Assembly: GCA_041572275.1 (NCBI GenBank)
Contig: JBFFSQ010000001.1
Coordinates: 9,079-73,078, forward strand
Length of the DNA stretch: 64,000 nucleotides
Direction: 5' to 3'
From: JBFFSQ01 sp041572275
GTDB taxonomy: Bacteria > Pseudomonadota > Gammaproteobacteria > SZUA-229
Below the pieces are notes generated by a model. That model was not told the origin of the DNA. It saw only the letters and a program-made list of their open reading frames with translations, and did not search any database. A program made the position numbers and the translations under genes. Positions 1-9,818 of the stretch are shown in pieces (positions within the stretch are counted from its first letter, which is position 1; each line of letters opens with the position of its first letter).

Positions 1-3000
1 GCGCGCCAGTTCAAGCTTGGTATTTACCTCATCTATATCCTCAGACAATTCAGAAATATCAAAATCCTCATCGTCACCGGCTACTTCAGGCATAGCAGCC
101 ATAGCGCTGGTATCGAGACTTAGATCGGTCTCAAACTCCATGTCTGATGAATCATCCGCCTCAAGAGACAAATCAGTATCCAGAGCCAGATCTTCATCCG
201 AGGCATCACCAGTATCCAGATCAAGTCCTAAATCTGTCGCCTGCTCAGTATCTGTATCCAATTCCAGGCTAAGATCAGTGTCCAGTGCCAGATCGGCCTC
301 TTCCTCTGTATCACTTTCCATATCCAGGCCAAGATCACTATCAAAATCAAGTCCCAGATCTGTCTCTTCAGCTACTGATGCGTTATCCGTATCTTCATCC
401 ATATCGAGGGCAAGATCCAGATCTGAATCCAGCTCCAGCTCATCAGTCGTAGCGTCTTCTTCGGTCGTTTCAACCTGCATGGCTCCGGTATTTTCGAAAC
501 CTAAATCCGATGCCTCAAAATCCAGAGAAAATTCATCATCAAGCTCGAGTTCAGATTCTGACTCGGAATCACTAGCGACTGTTTCTGATTCATCAGCAAA
601 GTCACCAAGATCAAAAGACATTTCCTCTTCGTCGCTCTCTGCTGTCGGTGTATCCATTTCACTGGCAATATCCTCCAGTGCATCACCCAGATTCAAATCA
701 TCAACTGCCAGGTCATCTGACAGAGGCTCACTCAGAATAGCCGTTTGTTCTGCCTCAGTATCTTCAATACCCAGATCAAGATCATCAGCTAAGGCTGAGT
801 CTTCAACATCTAACTCAAAATCAGTTGCCTCAGGTTTCTCAGGAATTAGACTATCGGTATCCAGATCAGACGCCAAATCGACATCACCGCTAAATAAGGC
901 CTGATCAGGACAAAGTTCACGTCCCATGACCACGACTCGATCCCAGAACTCCTTGTCACTACCCTTACGCTGCTGAACCTCTTCAGCCAGATTAGCAAAG
1001 GCGTCAGCATTCTTCGCAGCAAAATGGGTCTCCAGCAATTTCATCCGATAATCATCACGATCTGGATTTTGCTGTATAGCGTTCTGTAATAGCTCTTCGG
1101 CCTGCTGATAAATACCATAAGCCAGATAAACATCAGCCTCGGAAATCACATCATCATCTGAACTGGCTGGCTTCTCTTCCTCAGCCTCTGCAAGCCCGAT
1201 AACTGTGTCACCCAGCTCAGATGCAGGCTCTTCTTCCAGGCCAGCTTCAGCCACCGATGTATCAAGCTCAGGAGTAGCAACTTCAGTTGTCGCACTAACA
1301 TCCTGCTCATCAGTCTGAAATGACAGTGTGTTGTGTTGCTCACCCTCGGTCTCAAACTCTAAACCACCTGTATCTGGTTCAAGCTCAACCCACTCTTCAC
1401 TCTTGTTAATACGACGTCGACGTAAAACCAGGGCAACCAGTAATACCAGAGCCGAAAACCCACCAGCAATCACCGTCAGTATTTTAGGATCATCCAGCAG
1501 ACCTTCAATAAAGGTTTTCGGCTGTTGTTGAGCAAATTCGGGAGCATCAGCCGGACTCACGGGTGCAGCGGGAACTGGTTTAACAGGCTCAGCGGTGACG
1601 TCTTCGACACCAGCCTCTGCAGTCTCATCAACAAATACCGCCTCTTCTTCTGATGCAGGCGCTACTTCCTCTTCCGTAACAGTTGTATCAGCTGTCACGT
1701 CTTCTGCCACAGGCTCAGTTTCTGTTACTTCCTCAATCGCCGGTTCTTCGCTTGGTTGCTCCATCACTGGCTCTTCAGACACTGGCTCTTCAGCCGTATC
1801 TATCGGTGCCGATGCTCGAGCATCCTGCAGCTCCTGTTGCAATCTGGCCAACTCTGCATCATCCATTTCCAGTGCATTCTGTACGCGACTTTCCAGATCC
1901 GCCAGTCGGCTACTCAGATTTTCTTTCTCCAGACGTTCAGATTCCAGCGCTTCCTGTGCTAACAATAACTCATTACGTAAGCGTCGAATTTCAGCATTGG
2001 TATCCTGACCACTTCCAGCCGATTCACTACCTTCATCACCACTGGCAGAAACGATCGACAGGCGACCTTCAGTCACTTCTTCACTAATACCTTCAGAAGT
2101 TACGTCCTGATCTGACTCCATAGCCGATGCCGGAGCTGCACCCGTGAGTGCCTGACGGTATTCACGCCATAAAGACGTATGCTGTTTAACCTGTGCCAGT
2201 GCCGCTTGTCGATCAATACTGGTAATAGTCGAGCGATCAGGCATACGCAGAATATAGCCACGCTTGACCCCGTGAATATTTTCTTTAATAAACGCTTCTG
2301 GATTTTCACGTACCAGAGCCAGCATCATTTGTTCGACAGAAACACTGCTATCAGGACGGTGTTTGCTAGCAATACCCCACAGGGTATCCTGCGACTGGAC
2401 ACGATAATTACCACCACTTTGCGCATACTGGGGAAGCGGCTGATACGTTACCTGGCCTCGCGAGTCACGTGATGAAATAACTGGCTGGGCCGCAGGCGAA
2501 GCAAGCTGTGACGTCTGCGCTGGTGCTGACGGCTGGTAAGCCATCTGTTCAGCAGGTCGCCCAAAGTCATCCTGTGCTGTCACCGACTGATTCGTAACTG
2601 ACTGATCAGCCGGATCAATAAAAGGACGCCCACTATCCCGTGCTGCCCCCTGGCTTGGCTGAGAACGACCTGAATAAACAGGTGGATCAAGCAACAGTGT
2701 ATATTCACGCAGCAAATGCCCTTCTGGCCAGTCAATTTCAACGAGGAAACTCAGGAATGGCTCTCGAATCGGCTTCTGTGTATAAATTTTTACATAGGGC
2801 TTATTATTTTTAGTCACTACCCTGAATTTAAGCTGGGTCAGCATAAAGGGTCGATCAATGCCTGCACGAGCAAAAGCTTCTCGATCACCCAGTTTGATGA
2901 TGAGTTGCTCTGCATCTTCTGGTGCAGCTGATAGAACCTCAACTTCCGCATCCAGCTCCTGATTGAGCGCAGAATTCAGCTCAATTTCACCCAAACCCAA

Positions 3001-3063
3001 TGGATAGCCACGCCCTGGCAATAATGCTGCCATTACAGCCAAGCTTAAGGTTAGTTTGCGCAC
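1..3063 (-). CDS. fimV: FimV/HubP-family polar hub protein, C-terminus cut by window edge
   Basis: Large peptidoglycan-binding inner-membrane protein that organises the cell pole and type IV pilus assembly in gammaproteobacteria. The frame is open for 1021 codons and runs off the window start. A GTG start at 3063 gives a signal-like N-terminus (VRKLTLSLAVMAALLPG), then the typical FimV N-terminal domain beginning GEIELNSALNQELDAEVEV. A LysM-like segment (QYRVQSQDTLWGIAS) lies near residue 216, a coiled coil near 360-410, one membrane helix near 515-535 followed by RRRR, and a TPR-like helix pair near 640-700. The remainder is very acidic with repeated DLGLDLD-type units. The C-terminal FimV domain would lie outside. 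It lies downstream of asd in the same direction, the order seen in Pseudomonas. Confidence 0.93.
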   Translation of the reverse strand, partial: MRKLTLSLAVMAALLPGRGYPLGLGEIELNSALNQELDAEVEVLSAAPEDAEQLIIKLGDREAFARAGIDRPFMLTQLKFRVVTKNNKPYVKIYTQKPIREPFLSFLVEIDWPEGHLLREYTLLLDPPVYSGRSQPSQGAARDSGRPFIDPADQSVTNQSVTAQDDFGRPAEQMAYQPSAPAQTSQLASPAAQPVISSRDSRGQVTYQPLPQYAQSGGNYRVQSQDTLWGIASKHRPDSSVSVEQMMLALVRENPEAFIKENIHGVKRGYILRMPDRSTITSIDRQAALAQVKQHTSLWREYRQALTGAAPASAMESDQDVTSEGISEEVTEGRLSIVSASGDEGSESAGSGQDTNAEIRRLRNELLLAQEALESERLEKENLSSRLADLESRVQNALEMDDAELARLQQELQDARASAPIDTAEEPVSEEPVMEQPSEEPAIEEVTETEPVAEDVTADTTVTEEEVAPASEEEAVFVDETAEAGVEDVTAEPVKPVPAAPVSPADAPEFAQQQPKTFIEGLLDDPKILTVIAGGFSALVLLVALVLRRRRINKSEEWVELEPDTGGLEFETEGEQHNTLSFQTDEQDVSATTEVATPELDTSVAEAGLEEEPASELGDTVIGLAEAEEEKPASSDDDVISEADVYLAYGIYQQAEELLQNAIQQNPDRDDYRMKLLETHFAAKNADAFANLAEEVQQRKGSDKEFWDRVVVMGRELCPDQALFSGDVDLASDLDTDSLIPEKPEATDFELDVEDSALADDLDLGIEDTEAEQTAILSEPLSDDLAVDDLNLGDALEDIASEMDTPTAESDEEEMSFDLGDFADESETVASDSESESELELDDEFSLDFEASDLGFENTGAMQVETTEEDATTDELELDSDLDLALDMDEDTDNASVAEETDLGLDFDSDLGLDMESDTEEEADLALDTDLSLELDTDTEQATDLGLDLDTGDASDEDLALDTDLSLEADDSSDMEFETDLSLDTSAMAAMPEVAGDDEDFDISELSEDIDEVNTKLELAR

Positions 3064-3106
3064 CTGCTTTCCCCCACAGTCATTTTCCCCTTGGTGTCCT
3101 GAAACA

Positions 3107-3137
3107 CGAAATGAAGGCGACAAAGACCCTCATTTCG
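3107..3137 (-). terminator. Hairpin between asd and fimV
   Basis: An 11-bp inverted repeat (cgaaatgaagg / ccctcatttcg, one G-U pair) with a 9-nt loop sits in the 120-bp gap after asd. On the minus strand it is followed by a weak T-rich stretch only, so it could be a partial terminator or a processing site between asd and fimV rather than a strong terminator. Confidence 0.35.
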
Positions 3138-3183
3138 GACACATTGCTAAGAATACACTTTAGTATGCATGTGTAACTATAGA

Positions 3184-4206
3184 TTATAAATAGTTTTTTA
3201 TCAAAATCTCAGCAATTTGAACACTGTTTAATGCTGCACCCTTGCGCACATTATCTGCTACCACCCACAGATTCAGGCCATTTTCATAAGAAATATCTTC
3301 ACGAATCCGACCAACATAGGTGGGATCATGTGTAGCCCCTTCGGTCACTGCAGTGGGATACCCACCATCCTTACGTTCATCCAAAACCTCAATCCCTGGC
3401 GATTTAGATAACAGAGCATGACACTCCTCGGCTGTCATTTTTTTACGGGTTTCAATATGAACAGCCTCAGAATGACCATAGAAGACAGGAACACGAACAG
3501 CAGTTGGATTTACCAGAATGCTGTCATCTTCCATAATTTTCTTGGTCTCCCAGACCATTTTCATTTCTTCCTTGGTATAGCCGTTATCCATAAACACATC
3601 GATATGGGGCAATACATTAAAAGCAATCTGCTTTGGATAAACTTCGCATTCAATCGGTTTTCCATTCAGCAGTCGTGCCGTTTGTGTCGCCAACTCCTCA
3701 ATCGCTTCCTTACCGGTACCGGAAACAGCCTGATAGGTACAGACATTAATACGGGAAATACCTACTGCATCATGTATCGGTTTCAAAGCTACCAGCATCT
3801 GGATAGTTGAACAGTTTGGATTGGCGATAATGCCCTGATTGGTGTAATTGGCAATTGCATGGGGATTCACTTCCGGCACTACTAGTGGAATATCGTCCAC
3901 ATAACGGAACTCAGATGTGTTATCGATTACCACACAACCTGCAGCAGCAGCTTTTGGCGCGAATTCTTTAGAAATGGAACCACCTGCAGAAAATAATCCA
4001 ATTTGTACTTTTGAGAAATCAAAATCAGCTAGATTCTCCACCGTTAACATCTGATTACCGAATTCAACTTTCTTGCCCACAGAACGCTCGGATGCCAATG
4101 GATATACTTTACCTACTGGAAACTTGCGCTCAGCCAGGATTGACAGCATGGTTTCACCGACAGCGCCCGTGGCACCCACGACTGCTACATCATATGTTTT
4201 ACTCAT
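3184..4206 (-). CDS. asd: Aspartate-semialdehyde dehydrogenase
   Basis: Reduces aspartyl phosphate to aspartate semialdehyde with NADPH, the branch point to lysine/diaminopimelate, threonine and methionine; cytoplasmic. The 340-residue length is normal for the family. The NADP-binding loop GATGAVG lies at 11-17 and the catalytic cysteine is Cys132 in NPNCSTIQM. A SGTGKEA segment follows. The ATG at 4206 starts directly at the nucleotide-binding strand (MSKTYDVAVVG). It lies 87 bp downstream of leuB and upstream of fimV on the same strand; a degraded inverted-repeat element fills the leuB-asd gap. Confidence 0.97.
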   Translation of the reverse strand: MSKTYDVAVVGATGAVGETMLSILAERKFPVGKVYPLASERSVGKKVEFGNQMLTVENLADFDFSKVQIGLFSAGGSISKEFAPKAAAAGCVVIDNTSEFRYVDDIPLVVPEVNPHAIANYTNQGIIANPNCSTIQMLVALKPIHDAVGISRINVCTYQAVSGTGKEAIEELATQTARLLNGKPIECEVYPKQIAFNVLPHIDVFMDNGYTKEEMKMVWETKKIMEDDSILVNPTAVRVPVFYGHSEAVHIETRKKMTAEECHALLSKSPGIEVLDERKDGGYPTAVTEGATHDPTYVGRIREDISYENGLNLWVVADNVRKGAALNSVQIAEILIKNYL

Positions 4207-4233
4207 AACCTTACCTTTAACAATTTTTGTTAG

Positions 4234-4285
4234 CCACAGAGTTTTTAAGCATCACGTCAACTCTGTGAGTTGTGTGTCTCTGTGG
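4234..4285. repeat. Degraded CACAGAG/CTCTGTG inverted-repeat element
   Basis: The leuB-asd gap carries ccacagag (4234-4241) and its exact inverse ctctgtgg (4278-4285), with a second inner ctctgtg copy at 4261-4267. Composition and layout resemble the sequence at about 30795-30868 upstream of parC, suggesting two decayed members of one small palindromic intergenic repeat family. Confidence 0.4.
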
Positions 4286-4293
4286 TGATAAAC

Positions 4294-5370
4294 TTAAGCC
4301 TTTAATGCCTCAACCACAGCATCACCCATGGCTGCAGTACCTACTTCAGTACATCCTTCCGACATAATATCCGGAGTACGCAGGCCCCGATCCAGAACCT
4401 TGCCTACCGCATCTTCAATACGTTGTGCGACTTCAGCATTATCCAGGCTATAGCGCAACATCATCGCCACTGACAATATGGTCGCCAGAGGATTAGCAAC
4501 ACCCTTACCTGCTATATCCGGTGCTGAGCCGTGAATGGGCTCATACATGCCTTTACCTTCGGCATTTAACGATGCTGAAGGCAGCATGCCAATTGACCCG
4601 GTTAACATGGCCGCCGCATCAGACAGAATGTCACCAAACATATTCTTGGTCACCATGACATCAAACTGCTTGGGCCATTTCACCAGCTGCATGGCTGCAT
4701 TATCCACATACATATGACTGAGTTTAACTTCAGGATAATCCTTGGCCACACGCTCAACCACTTCACGCCATAACTCAGAAACTTCCAGCACATTGGCCTT
4801 ATCAACTGAGCACACGTGTTTATTTCGTTTCATGGCAATATCAAAGGCCGAACGAGCAATGCGCTCGACTTCTGACTCAGCATATACCAGTGTGTTGAAA
4901 CCAACGCGCTCACCATTACGTTCTTCTATACCCCGGGGTTGCCCAAAATAAATACCGCCGGTCAGCTCACGCACAATCATAATATCCAGACCCGCTACAA
5001 TCTCTGGCTTCAATGATGAAGCATCAGCCAATTGCGGGTATAAAATAGCCGGACGTAGATTAGAGAATAGTGTCAGTTCTGAGCGCAAACCCAGCAGACC
5101 TTTTTCAGGTCGCTTCTCACGGGGGAGCGATTCATACTGAGGACCACCCACTGCCCCCAGTAAAATAGCATCCGCCTGTTTACATAAGTTTAAAGTCGCC
5201 TCTGGCAGAGGATCACCCGCCGCATCATATCCAGCACCTCCCACTGGTGCTTCTTCGAGCTCGACATCCAGAGCACCTTCGGCTTGCAGGAAGTTGATCA
5301 CTTTAACGGCTTCGGCAACAATCTCAGGACCAATACCATCACCAGGCAAAATTGCAATTTTTTGTGTCAT
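4294..5370 (-). CDS. leuB: 3-isopropylmalate dehydrogenase
   Basis: Catalyses NAD-dependent oxidation and decarboxylation of 3-isopropylmalate in leucine synthesis. The 358-residue length is typical. The N-terminus [15 protein letters not shown] is the family start signature; the substrate-binding arginines occur around [17 protein letters not shown], and the metal/NAD region contains [11 protein letters not shown] and [22 protein letters not shown]. It starts 14 bp after leuD on the same strand, consistent with a leuC-lipoprotein-leuD-leuB operon. Confidence 0.98.
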   Translation of the reverse strand: MTQKIAILPGDGIGPEIVAEAVKVINFLQAEGALDVELEEAPVGGAGYDAAGDPLPEATLNLCKQADAILLGAVGGPQYESLPREKRPEKGLLGLRSELTLFSNLRPAILYPQLADASSLKPEIVAGLDIMIVRELTGGIYFGQPRGIEERNGERVGFNTLVYAESEVERIARSAFDIAMKRNKHVCSVDKANVLEVSELWREVVERVAKDYPEVKLSHMYVDNAAMQLVKWPKQFDVMVTKNMFGDILSDAAAMLTGSIGMLPSASLNAEGKGMYEPIHGSAPDIAGKGVANPLATILSVAMMLRYSLDNAEVAQRIEDAVGKVLDRGLRTPDIMSEGCTEVGTAAMGDAVVEALKA

Positions 5371-5384
5371 CTTTAAAACCTTGT

Positions 5385-6020
5385 CTAAAACAACCAGGGT
5401 GCTGATTGTTTACGTTGTTCTTCGTACGCGTGGATAGCATCTGCATGTTGCAGAGTTAAGCCAATATCATCGAGGCCATTTAACAAACAGTGCTTACGGA
5501 ATTCATCCACTTCAAACGCAATTTCTTTGCCTTCTTCTGTCACAATAATCTGCTGTTCCAGATCAATGGTCAGCTGATAGCCTTTTCTTGCGTTAATCAA
5601 ATTAAACAGTTCATCAACCGTTTGTGCCGGCAATGGAATAGGCAGTAAACCGTTTTTGAAACTGTTATTAAAAAAGATATCGGCAAAACTGGGCGCAATC
5701 ACGGCTCGAAAGCCAAAATCAGTTAGTGCCCATACCGCATGTTCTCGAGATGAACCGCAACCAAAATTTTCGCGTGCAATCAGAATTGTGGCCTGATCAT
5801 ACGGCGACTGATTGAGGACAAAGTCTTCATTCTTGCGACGCGTGCTGTTATCCATACCTGGCTCACCCGGATCGAGATAACGCCAGTCATCAAAAGCATT
5901 TGGTCCAAAACCACTACGTTTGATGGATTTTAAATACTGTTTCGGAATGATGGCATCGGTATCGACATTGGTTCGATCCAATGGTGCCACGATTCCACTA
6001 ACCCGGGTAAATTTATCCAT
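5385..6020 (-). CDS. leuD: 3-isopropylmalate dehydratase small subunit
   Basis: Small (swivel-domain) subunit of isopropylmalate isomerase; pairs with LeuC to convert 2- to 3-isopropylmalate. The 211 residues match the bacterial LeuD size. Diagnostic segments are the start [33 protein letters not shown], and [15 protein letters not shown]. The ATG lies 2 bases after the stop of the small lipoprotein gene, so translation is probably coupled. Confidence 0.98.
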   Translation of the reverse strand: MDKFTRVSGIVAPLDRTNVDTDAIIPKQYLKSIKRSGFGPNAFDDWRYLDPGEPGMDNSTRRKNEDFVLNQSPYDQATILIARENFGCGSSREHAVWALTDFGFRAVIAPSFADIFFNNSFKNGLLPIPLPAQTVDELFNLINARKGYQLTIDLEQQIIVTEEGKEIAFEVDEFRKHCLLNGLDDIGLTLQHADAIHAYEEQRKQSAPWLF

Positions 6021-6022
6021 TA

Positions 6023-6160
6023 CTATTTCTCTGCTTCTTTACTGGTTTCTTCAATCGACTTGCCCAGGCTTTGAATATCTTTACCTAATCCTTCGAAAGT
6101 GGCGCACCCCGCAACTGATACGAAACCCAGAATCAGCATTAAAATAAATAGTTTTTTCAT
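6023..6160 (-). CDS. Entericidin-like small lipoprotein (45 aa)
   Basis: A 45-residue ORF between leuC and leuD. It has a lipoprotein signal peptide ([19 protein letters not shown]) with lipobox VAGC and lipid-acceptor Cys19, followed by a short helical tail ([20 protein letters not shown]) like entericidin A/B. A strong ribosome-binding site, gaggaaaaggg, precedes the ATG and lies in the gap just after the leuC stop. Entericidins are small cell-envelope lipoproteins; the role inside a leucine operon is unknown. Being only 2 bases from leuD it must be co-transcribed with it. Confidence 0.85.
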   Translation of the reverse strand: MKKLFILMLILGFVSVAGCATFEGLGKDIQSLGKSIEETSKEAEK

Positions 6161-6171
6161 TGCCCTTTTCC

Positions 6172-7575
6172 TCAAAAGTTTCTGACATCAACAAAATGGC
6201 CGGCAATGGCCGCCGCTGCAGCCATGGCAGGACTCACCAGATGGGTACGCCCACCCTGGCCCTGACGGCCTTCAAAGTTCCGGTTCGAAGTTGAAGCACA
6301 TCGCTCACCCGGCTCCAAACGATCCGCATTCATGGCCAAACACATAGAACAGCCCGGTTCACGCCATTCAAAACCGGCATCGGTAAATACTTTGTCCAGT
6401 CCTTCCTGCTCGGCCTGCTGCTTGATCAAACCGGAGCCCGGTACAACCATCGCCAACTTGATATTATCTGCCACTTTACGGCCCTTGATCACTTTAGCCG
6501 CTTCCTGTAAATCTTCAAGACGTGAATTGGTACAGGATCCAATGAATACCTTATCCACCTGGATTTCGGCAATTGGCATACCGGCTTCAATACCCATGTA
6601 TTGCAATGCTTTCTGCATGCCCCCGGCTTTGACCTCATCCGCCTCATCACCTGGATTCGGTACTACATCATCCACGGCCACCACCATTTCTGGTGATGTG
6701 CCCCAGGTTACCTGTGGCTTGATGCTCGCTGCATCCAGTGTAATCTCAGTATCAAACACTGCATCGTCATCACTGACCAGTTCGCGCCAGGCCAATACCG
6801 CCTGTTCCCAATGCGCTTCGCTGGGTGCATAGGGACGCCCCTTCACATATTCAATAGTGGTGTCATCAACCGCAACCAGACCAACACGCGCACCCGCTTC
6901 AATCGCCATGTTGCAGATGGTCATACGGCCATCCATGGATAAATCCCGGATCGCGCTGCCGGCAAATTCCATCGCAAAACCGGTACCACCCGCCGTGCCA
7001 ATCTCACCAATAACGGCCAGCACGATATCTTTAGCGGTTACACCCTGACCCAACTGACCTTCAACATTGACACGCATGTTCTTCATTTTTTTCTGTAATA
7101 AACACTGAGTAGCCAGCACATGCTCAACTTCTGAGGTGCCGATACCAAATGCCATAGCACCAAACGCACCATGAGTCGCAGTATGGGAGTCACCACAGAC
7201 CAGAGTCATTCCGGGTAGGGTTGCACCCTGCTCTGGACCAATAACATGAACGATCCCCTGGCGAATATCATTCATGGTAAATTCAGTAATCCCAAATTCC
7301 TGACAGTTCTTATCCAGCGTTTCCACCTGGATGCGGGACACTGGATCCTGAATACCCTGATCACGATCAGTAGTGGGCACATTATGATCGGGTACCGCCA
7401 GCGCGGTTTCACTACGCCAGGGCTGACGACCTGCCATGCGCAAGCCCTCAAATGCCTGCGGTGAAGTCACTTCATGCACCAGATGACGATCGATATACAA
7501 TAATGCAGTGCCATCATCTTCAGAGCGCACTACATGGGCATCAAACAATTTATCGTAAAGGGTTTTACCTGCCAT
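6172..7575 (-). CDS. leuC: 3-isopropylmalate dehydratase large subunit
   Basis: Aconitase-family large subunit of isopropylmalate isomerase, carrying a [4Fe-4S] cluster. The 467 residues are typical. The iron-sulfur ligands are in [11 protein letters not shown] and [11 protein letters not shown] near the C-terminus; [22 protein letters not shown] is a conserved aconitase segment. A ggag ribosome-binding site lies upstream of the ATG at 7575. It is the first gene of the leuCDB block and is divergent from a LysR-family regulator, the usual arrangement for a locally controlled pathway operon. Confidence 0.98.
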   Translation of the reverse strand: MAGKTLYDKLFDAHVVRSEDDGTALLYIDRHLVHEVTSPQAFEGLRMAGRQPWRSETALAVPDHNVPTTDRDQGIQDPVSRIQVETLDKNCQEFGITEFTMNDIRQGIVHVIGPEQGATLPGMTLVCGDSHTATHGAFGAMAFGIGTSEVEHVLATQCLLQKKMKNMRVNVEGQLGQGVTAKDIVLAVIGEIGTAGGTGFAMEFAGSAIRDLSMDGRMTICNMAIEAGARVGLVAVDDTTIEYVKGRPYAPSEAHWEQAVLAWRELVSDDDAVFDTEITLDAASIKPQVTWGTSPEMVVAVDDVVPNPGDEADEVKAGGMQKALQYMGIEAGMPIAEIQVDKVFIGSCTNSRLEDLQEAAKVIKGRKVADNIKLAMVVPGSGLIKQQAEQEGLDKVFTDAGFEWREPGCSMCLAMNADRLEPGERCASTSNRNFEGRQGQGGRTHLVSPAMAAAAAIAGHFVDVRNF

Positions 7576-7651
7576 TCGCTATCTCCAGTTATTGACAGAA
7601 AGTCTACGCCTCGACAAAATATAAAACAAATTCATCTTATTTATATTAACG

Positions 7652-7666
7652 ATTCCAAAAAGGAAT
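7652..7666. promoter_or_regulatory. Candidate LysR-type operator between leuC and lysR
   Basis: A perfect 15-bp interrupted palindrome, ATTCC-AAAAA-GGAAT, fits the T-N11-A rule for LysR-family sites. It lies in the 103-bp divergent gap. A possible leuC -10 (TATATT on the minus strand, 7618-7623) with no good -35 box would place the site about 48 bp upstream of transcription start. The right arm also overlaps the purine-rich leader of the regulator gene, allowing autoregulation. Inferred from sequence only. Confidence 0.5.
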
Positions 7667-7678
7667 AGCTAAGCACCG

Positions 7679-8572
7679 ATGGACATACAGAATCTCCAGA
7701 CCTTCATCAGCGTCAGCGAAACTCGCTCCTTTTCCAAAGCTGCAGAAAAACTATTCATTACCCAGCCCGCTGTGAGCAAACGTGTATCCTCGCTGGAACA
7801 AGCACTCAATGCACGACTATTTGACCGTATCGGTAAACATGTTCAGCTCACCGAGGCCGGTGAAGCCCTGTTACCCCGCGCTCGCAACATTCTCGCAGAA
7901 CTGGCGGAAAGCCGCCGAGTTATTAACGACCTGAGTGGCAAGGTTGCCGGTGCTCTACGCCTCGGTACCAGTCACCATATCGGTTTACACCGCTTGCCAC
8001 CGGTATTGCGTGCCTATACCGCAGAATACCCAAATGTTGATCTGGATATCCAGTTTATGGATTCAGAAGACGCCTGTGATGCCGTCATGAAAGGTGAGCT
8101 GGAACTGGCCATTGCTACCTTACCGGAACAGGCATTTGACAATCTGACCACAAAAATTATCTGGCATGACCCCTTGAGCGTCATGACCAGCAAACACCAC
8201 GCACTGGCACAAATGCAAGACATCGATCTGCAACAGCTGGTCCAGCATGCCGCCATACTACCGTCACAGAGCACATTTACCCGCGCTCTGCTTGAGCAGG
8301 CATTGGGCCTGAATACACGAAAATTGAAAATCGCCATGGAAACCAATTATCTGGAGACAATAAAAATGATGGTTTCTATCGGTATTGGCTGGAGTGTGCT
8401 CCCTCTGTCCATGCTCTCACCAGACATCAGGAGCCTTCACATCAATGACATCCATATGGAACGACAACTGGGCGTTGTCCATCACTCTGAGCGCACCCTG
8501 TCAAATGCAGCTAAAAAGCTACTCCAACTACTTGATCAGCACAGTGATCTATCCAAACACACTCGATCATGA
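7679..8572 (+). CDS. LysR-family transcriptional regulator
   Basis: A 297-residue DNA-binding regulator. The N-terminal winged helix-turn-helix (residues 1-60) reads MDIQNLQTFISVSETRSFSKAA, then ITQPAVSKRVSSLEQ and LFDRIGKHVQLTEAGE; residues 90-295 form the periplasmic-binding-like effector domain. It is divergent from leuC with a palindromic site between them, so control of leuCDB is likely, but the effector cannot be read from the sequence. Its 3' end overlaps the convergent MFS gene by 6 bp. Confidence 0.93.
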   Translation: MDIQNLQTFISVSETRSFSKAAEKLFITQPAVSKRVSSLEQALNARLFDRIGKHVQLTEAGEALLPRARNILAELAESRRVINDLSGKVAGALRLGTSHHIGLHRLPPVLRAYTAEYPNVDLDIQFMDSEDACDAVMKGELELAIATLPEQAFDNLTTKIIWHDPLSVMTSKHHALAQMQDIDLQQLVQHAAILPSQSTFTRALLEQALGLNTRKLKIAMETNYLETIKMMVSIGIGWSVLPLSMLSPDIRSLHINDIHMERQLGVVHHSERTLSNAAKKLLQLLDQHSDLSKHTRS

Positions 8573-9724
8573 TTCACGCGTCTCCGTCAGGTAAATAAAA
8601 CGTGAACTGATCACAAAGGCCAACAACGCAGCCAGGGCAGCTAAATTAAATATATACGCCGGACTTAACTGATCCCACAGTAAACCGCTAACATAACTGC
8701 CGATGGCACCACCGGCACCGAAACTGATACTGGAATACAGAGCCTGTCCCCGGCCCTGGTATTTACCGGTGAACAGGCGATGAAACAGCTCAATAGAAAC
8801 CGCATGGTAGAGACCGAAGCTGGCTGCATGTAACAATTGAGCCAATAAAATCATCATCCGATTATCTACATAATGGCCGATCAGATACCAGCGCAAGGCA
8901 GTCAACAGCATGGCCGCCATCAACAATCGCCGTGGCCCAAACTTTGGTAATAACCGATACATATAAAGAAACACAATAATTTCGGCAACGACGCCTAAGG
9001 CCCATAACCAGCCCAACGTCGCACTGTCATAGCCCTGCTGCTTCAGGTAAATAGAATAAAAAGTGTAATAGGGCCCATGGCTCATTTGCTGCAGAAAACA
9101 CACCACCAAAAGAGCGATCACCACCGGCTGTTTCAAGACATCGAAAATATGGCCGTGATGACTAATCTGTGTCTGTCCAGGCCCGTCAGGCACCAGAAAA
9201 CTGAACAGGGCAATGCCAAAATAAAAGAACAAAATAACCAGGGGAATCAGAGCCAGACCCTGGCTATCGAGAAAGTGCCCCAGCACCACCACAGATAGAA
9301 TAAATCCCAGCGACCCCCATAAGCGTATAACACTGTATTTATGGGTATCCTTACCCAGATGGTTCATCGTATTGGCTTCAAACTGCGGTAAGGTGGCATT
9401 CCAGAAAAAACTGAAAACCGCCATCACCACCGCCATCCACCAGAAACCAGAATTTAGAAACACCCCGGTAAACGCCAATAATGCACATACACTGGCAATA
9501 CGGATGATCAACATTCCCTTACCTGTATGATCGGCAATCCAGCCCCAGACATAAGGCGCAACAAATTTCGTGGCCATAATAATGGCCATCAACTCACCAA
9601 TAGCACGGGCATCGAAAGAGAGTGATTGCAGATACAGGCTCCAGTAAGGCACCAGAGCGCCAAGTGAAGCAAAATACACCAGGTAGAATCCGGACATCCG
9701 CCAATAGGGTGTCGAGTGACTCAT
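8567..9724 (-). CDS. MFS transporter, HcaT/PPP-like
   Basis: A 385-residue major facilitator superfamily protein with about 12 hydrophobic segments. Start MSHSTPYWRMSGFYLVYFAS and the loop VWGWIADHTGKGMLIIR (cytoplasmic loop 2-3 motif) resemble the phenylpropionate-permease/HcaT branch; NTMNHLGKDTHKYSVIRLWGS also fits that branch. Substrate is unknown. It is convergent with the LysR gene, overlapping by 6 bp, and lies upstream of aroC on the same strand with a 94-bp gap to it. Confidence 0.85.
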   Translation of the reverse strand: MSHSTPYWRMSGFYLVYFASLGALVPYWSLYLQSLSFDARAIGELMAIIMATKFVAPYVWGWIADHTGKGMLIIRIASVCALLAFTGVFLNSGFWWMAVVMAVFSFFWNATLPQFEANTMNHLGKDTHKYSVIRLWGSLGFILSVVVLGHFLDSQGLALIPLVILFFYFGIALFSFLVPDGPGQTQISHHGHIFDVLKQPVVIALLVVCFLQQMSHGPYYTFYSIYLKQQGYDSATLGWLWALGVVAEIIVFLYMYRLLPKFGPRRLLMAAMLLTALRWYLIGHYVDNRMMILLAQLLHAASFGLYHAVSIELFHRLFTGKYQGRGQALYSSISFGAGGAIGSYVSGLLWDQLSPAYIFNLAALAALLAFVISSRFIYLTETRES

Positions 9725-9818
9725 CGATTACTTTGTATTGAAAGCACAGGCCACATAATAATGCGCTGAGCAACGGTTGAAACAATAATTCCTGGGTCTG
9801 CAGGCCTCTGCATAAAAA

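Noticed and set aside
17..904. Long Ser-rich open frame on the plus strand
   Set aside because: It is the antisense of the acidic repeats of FimV; low-complexity Ser/Asp composition and no start signal.
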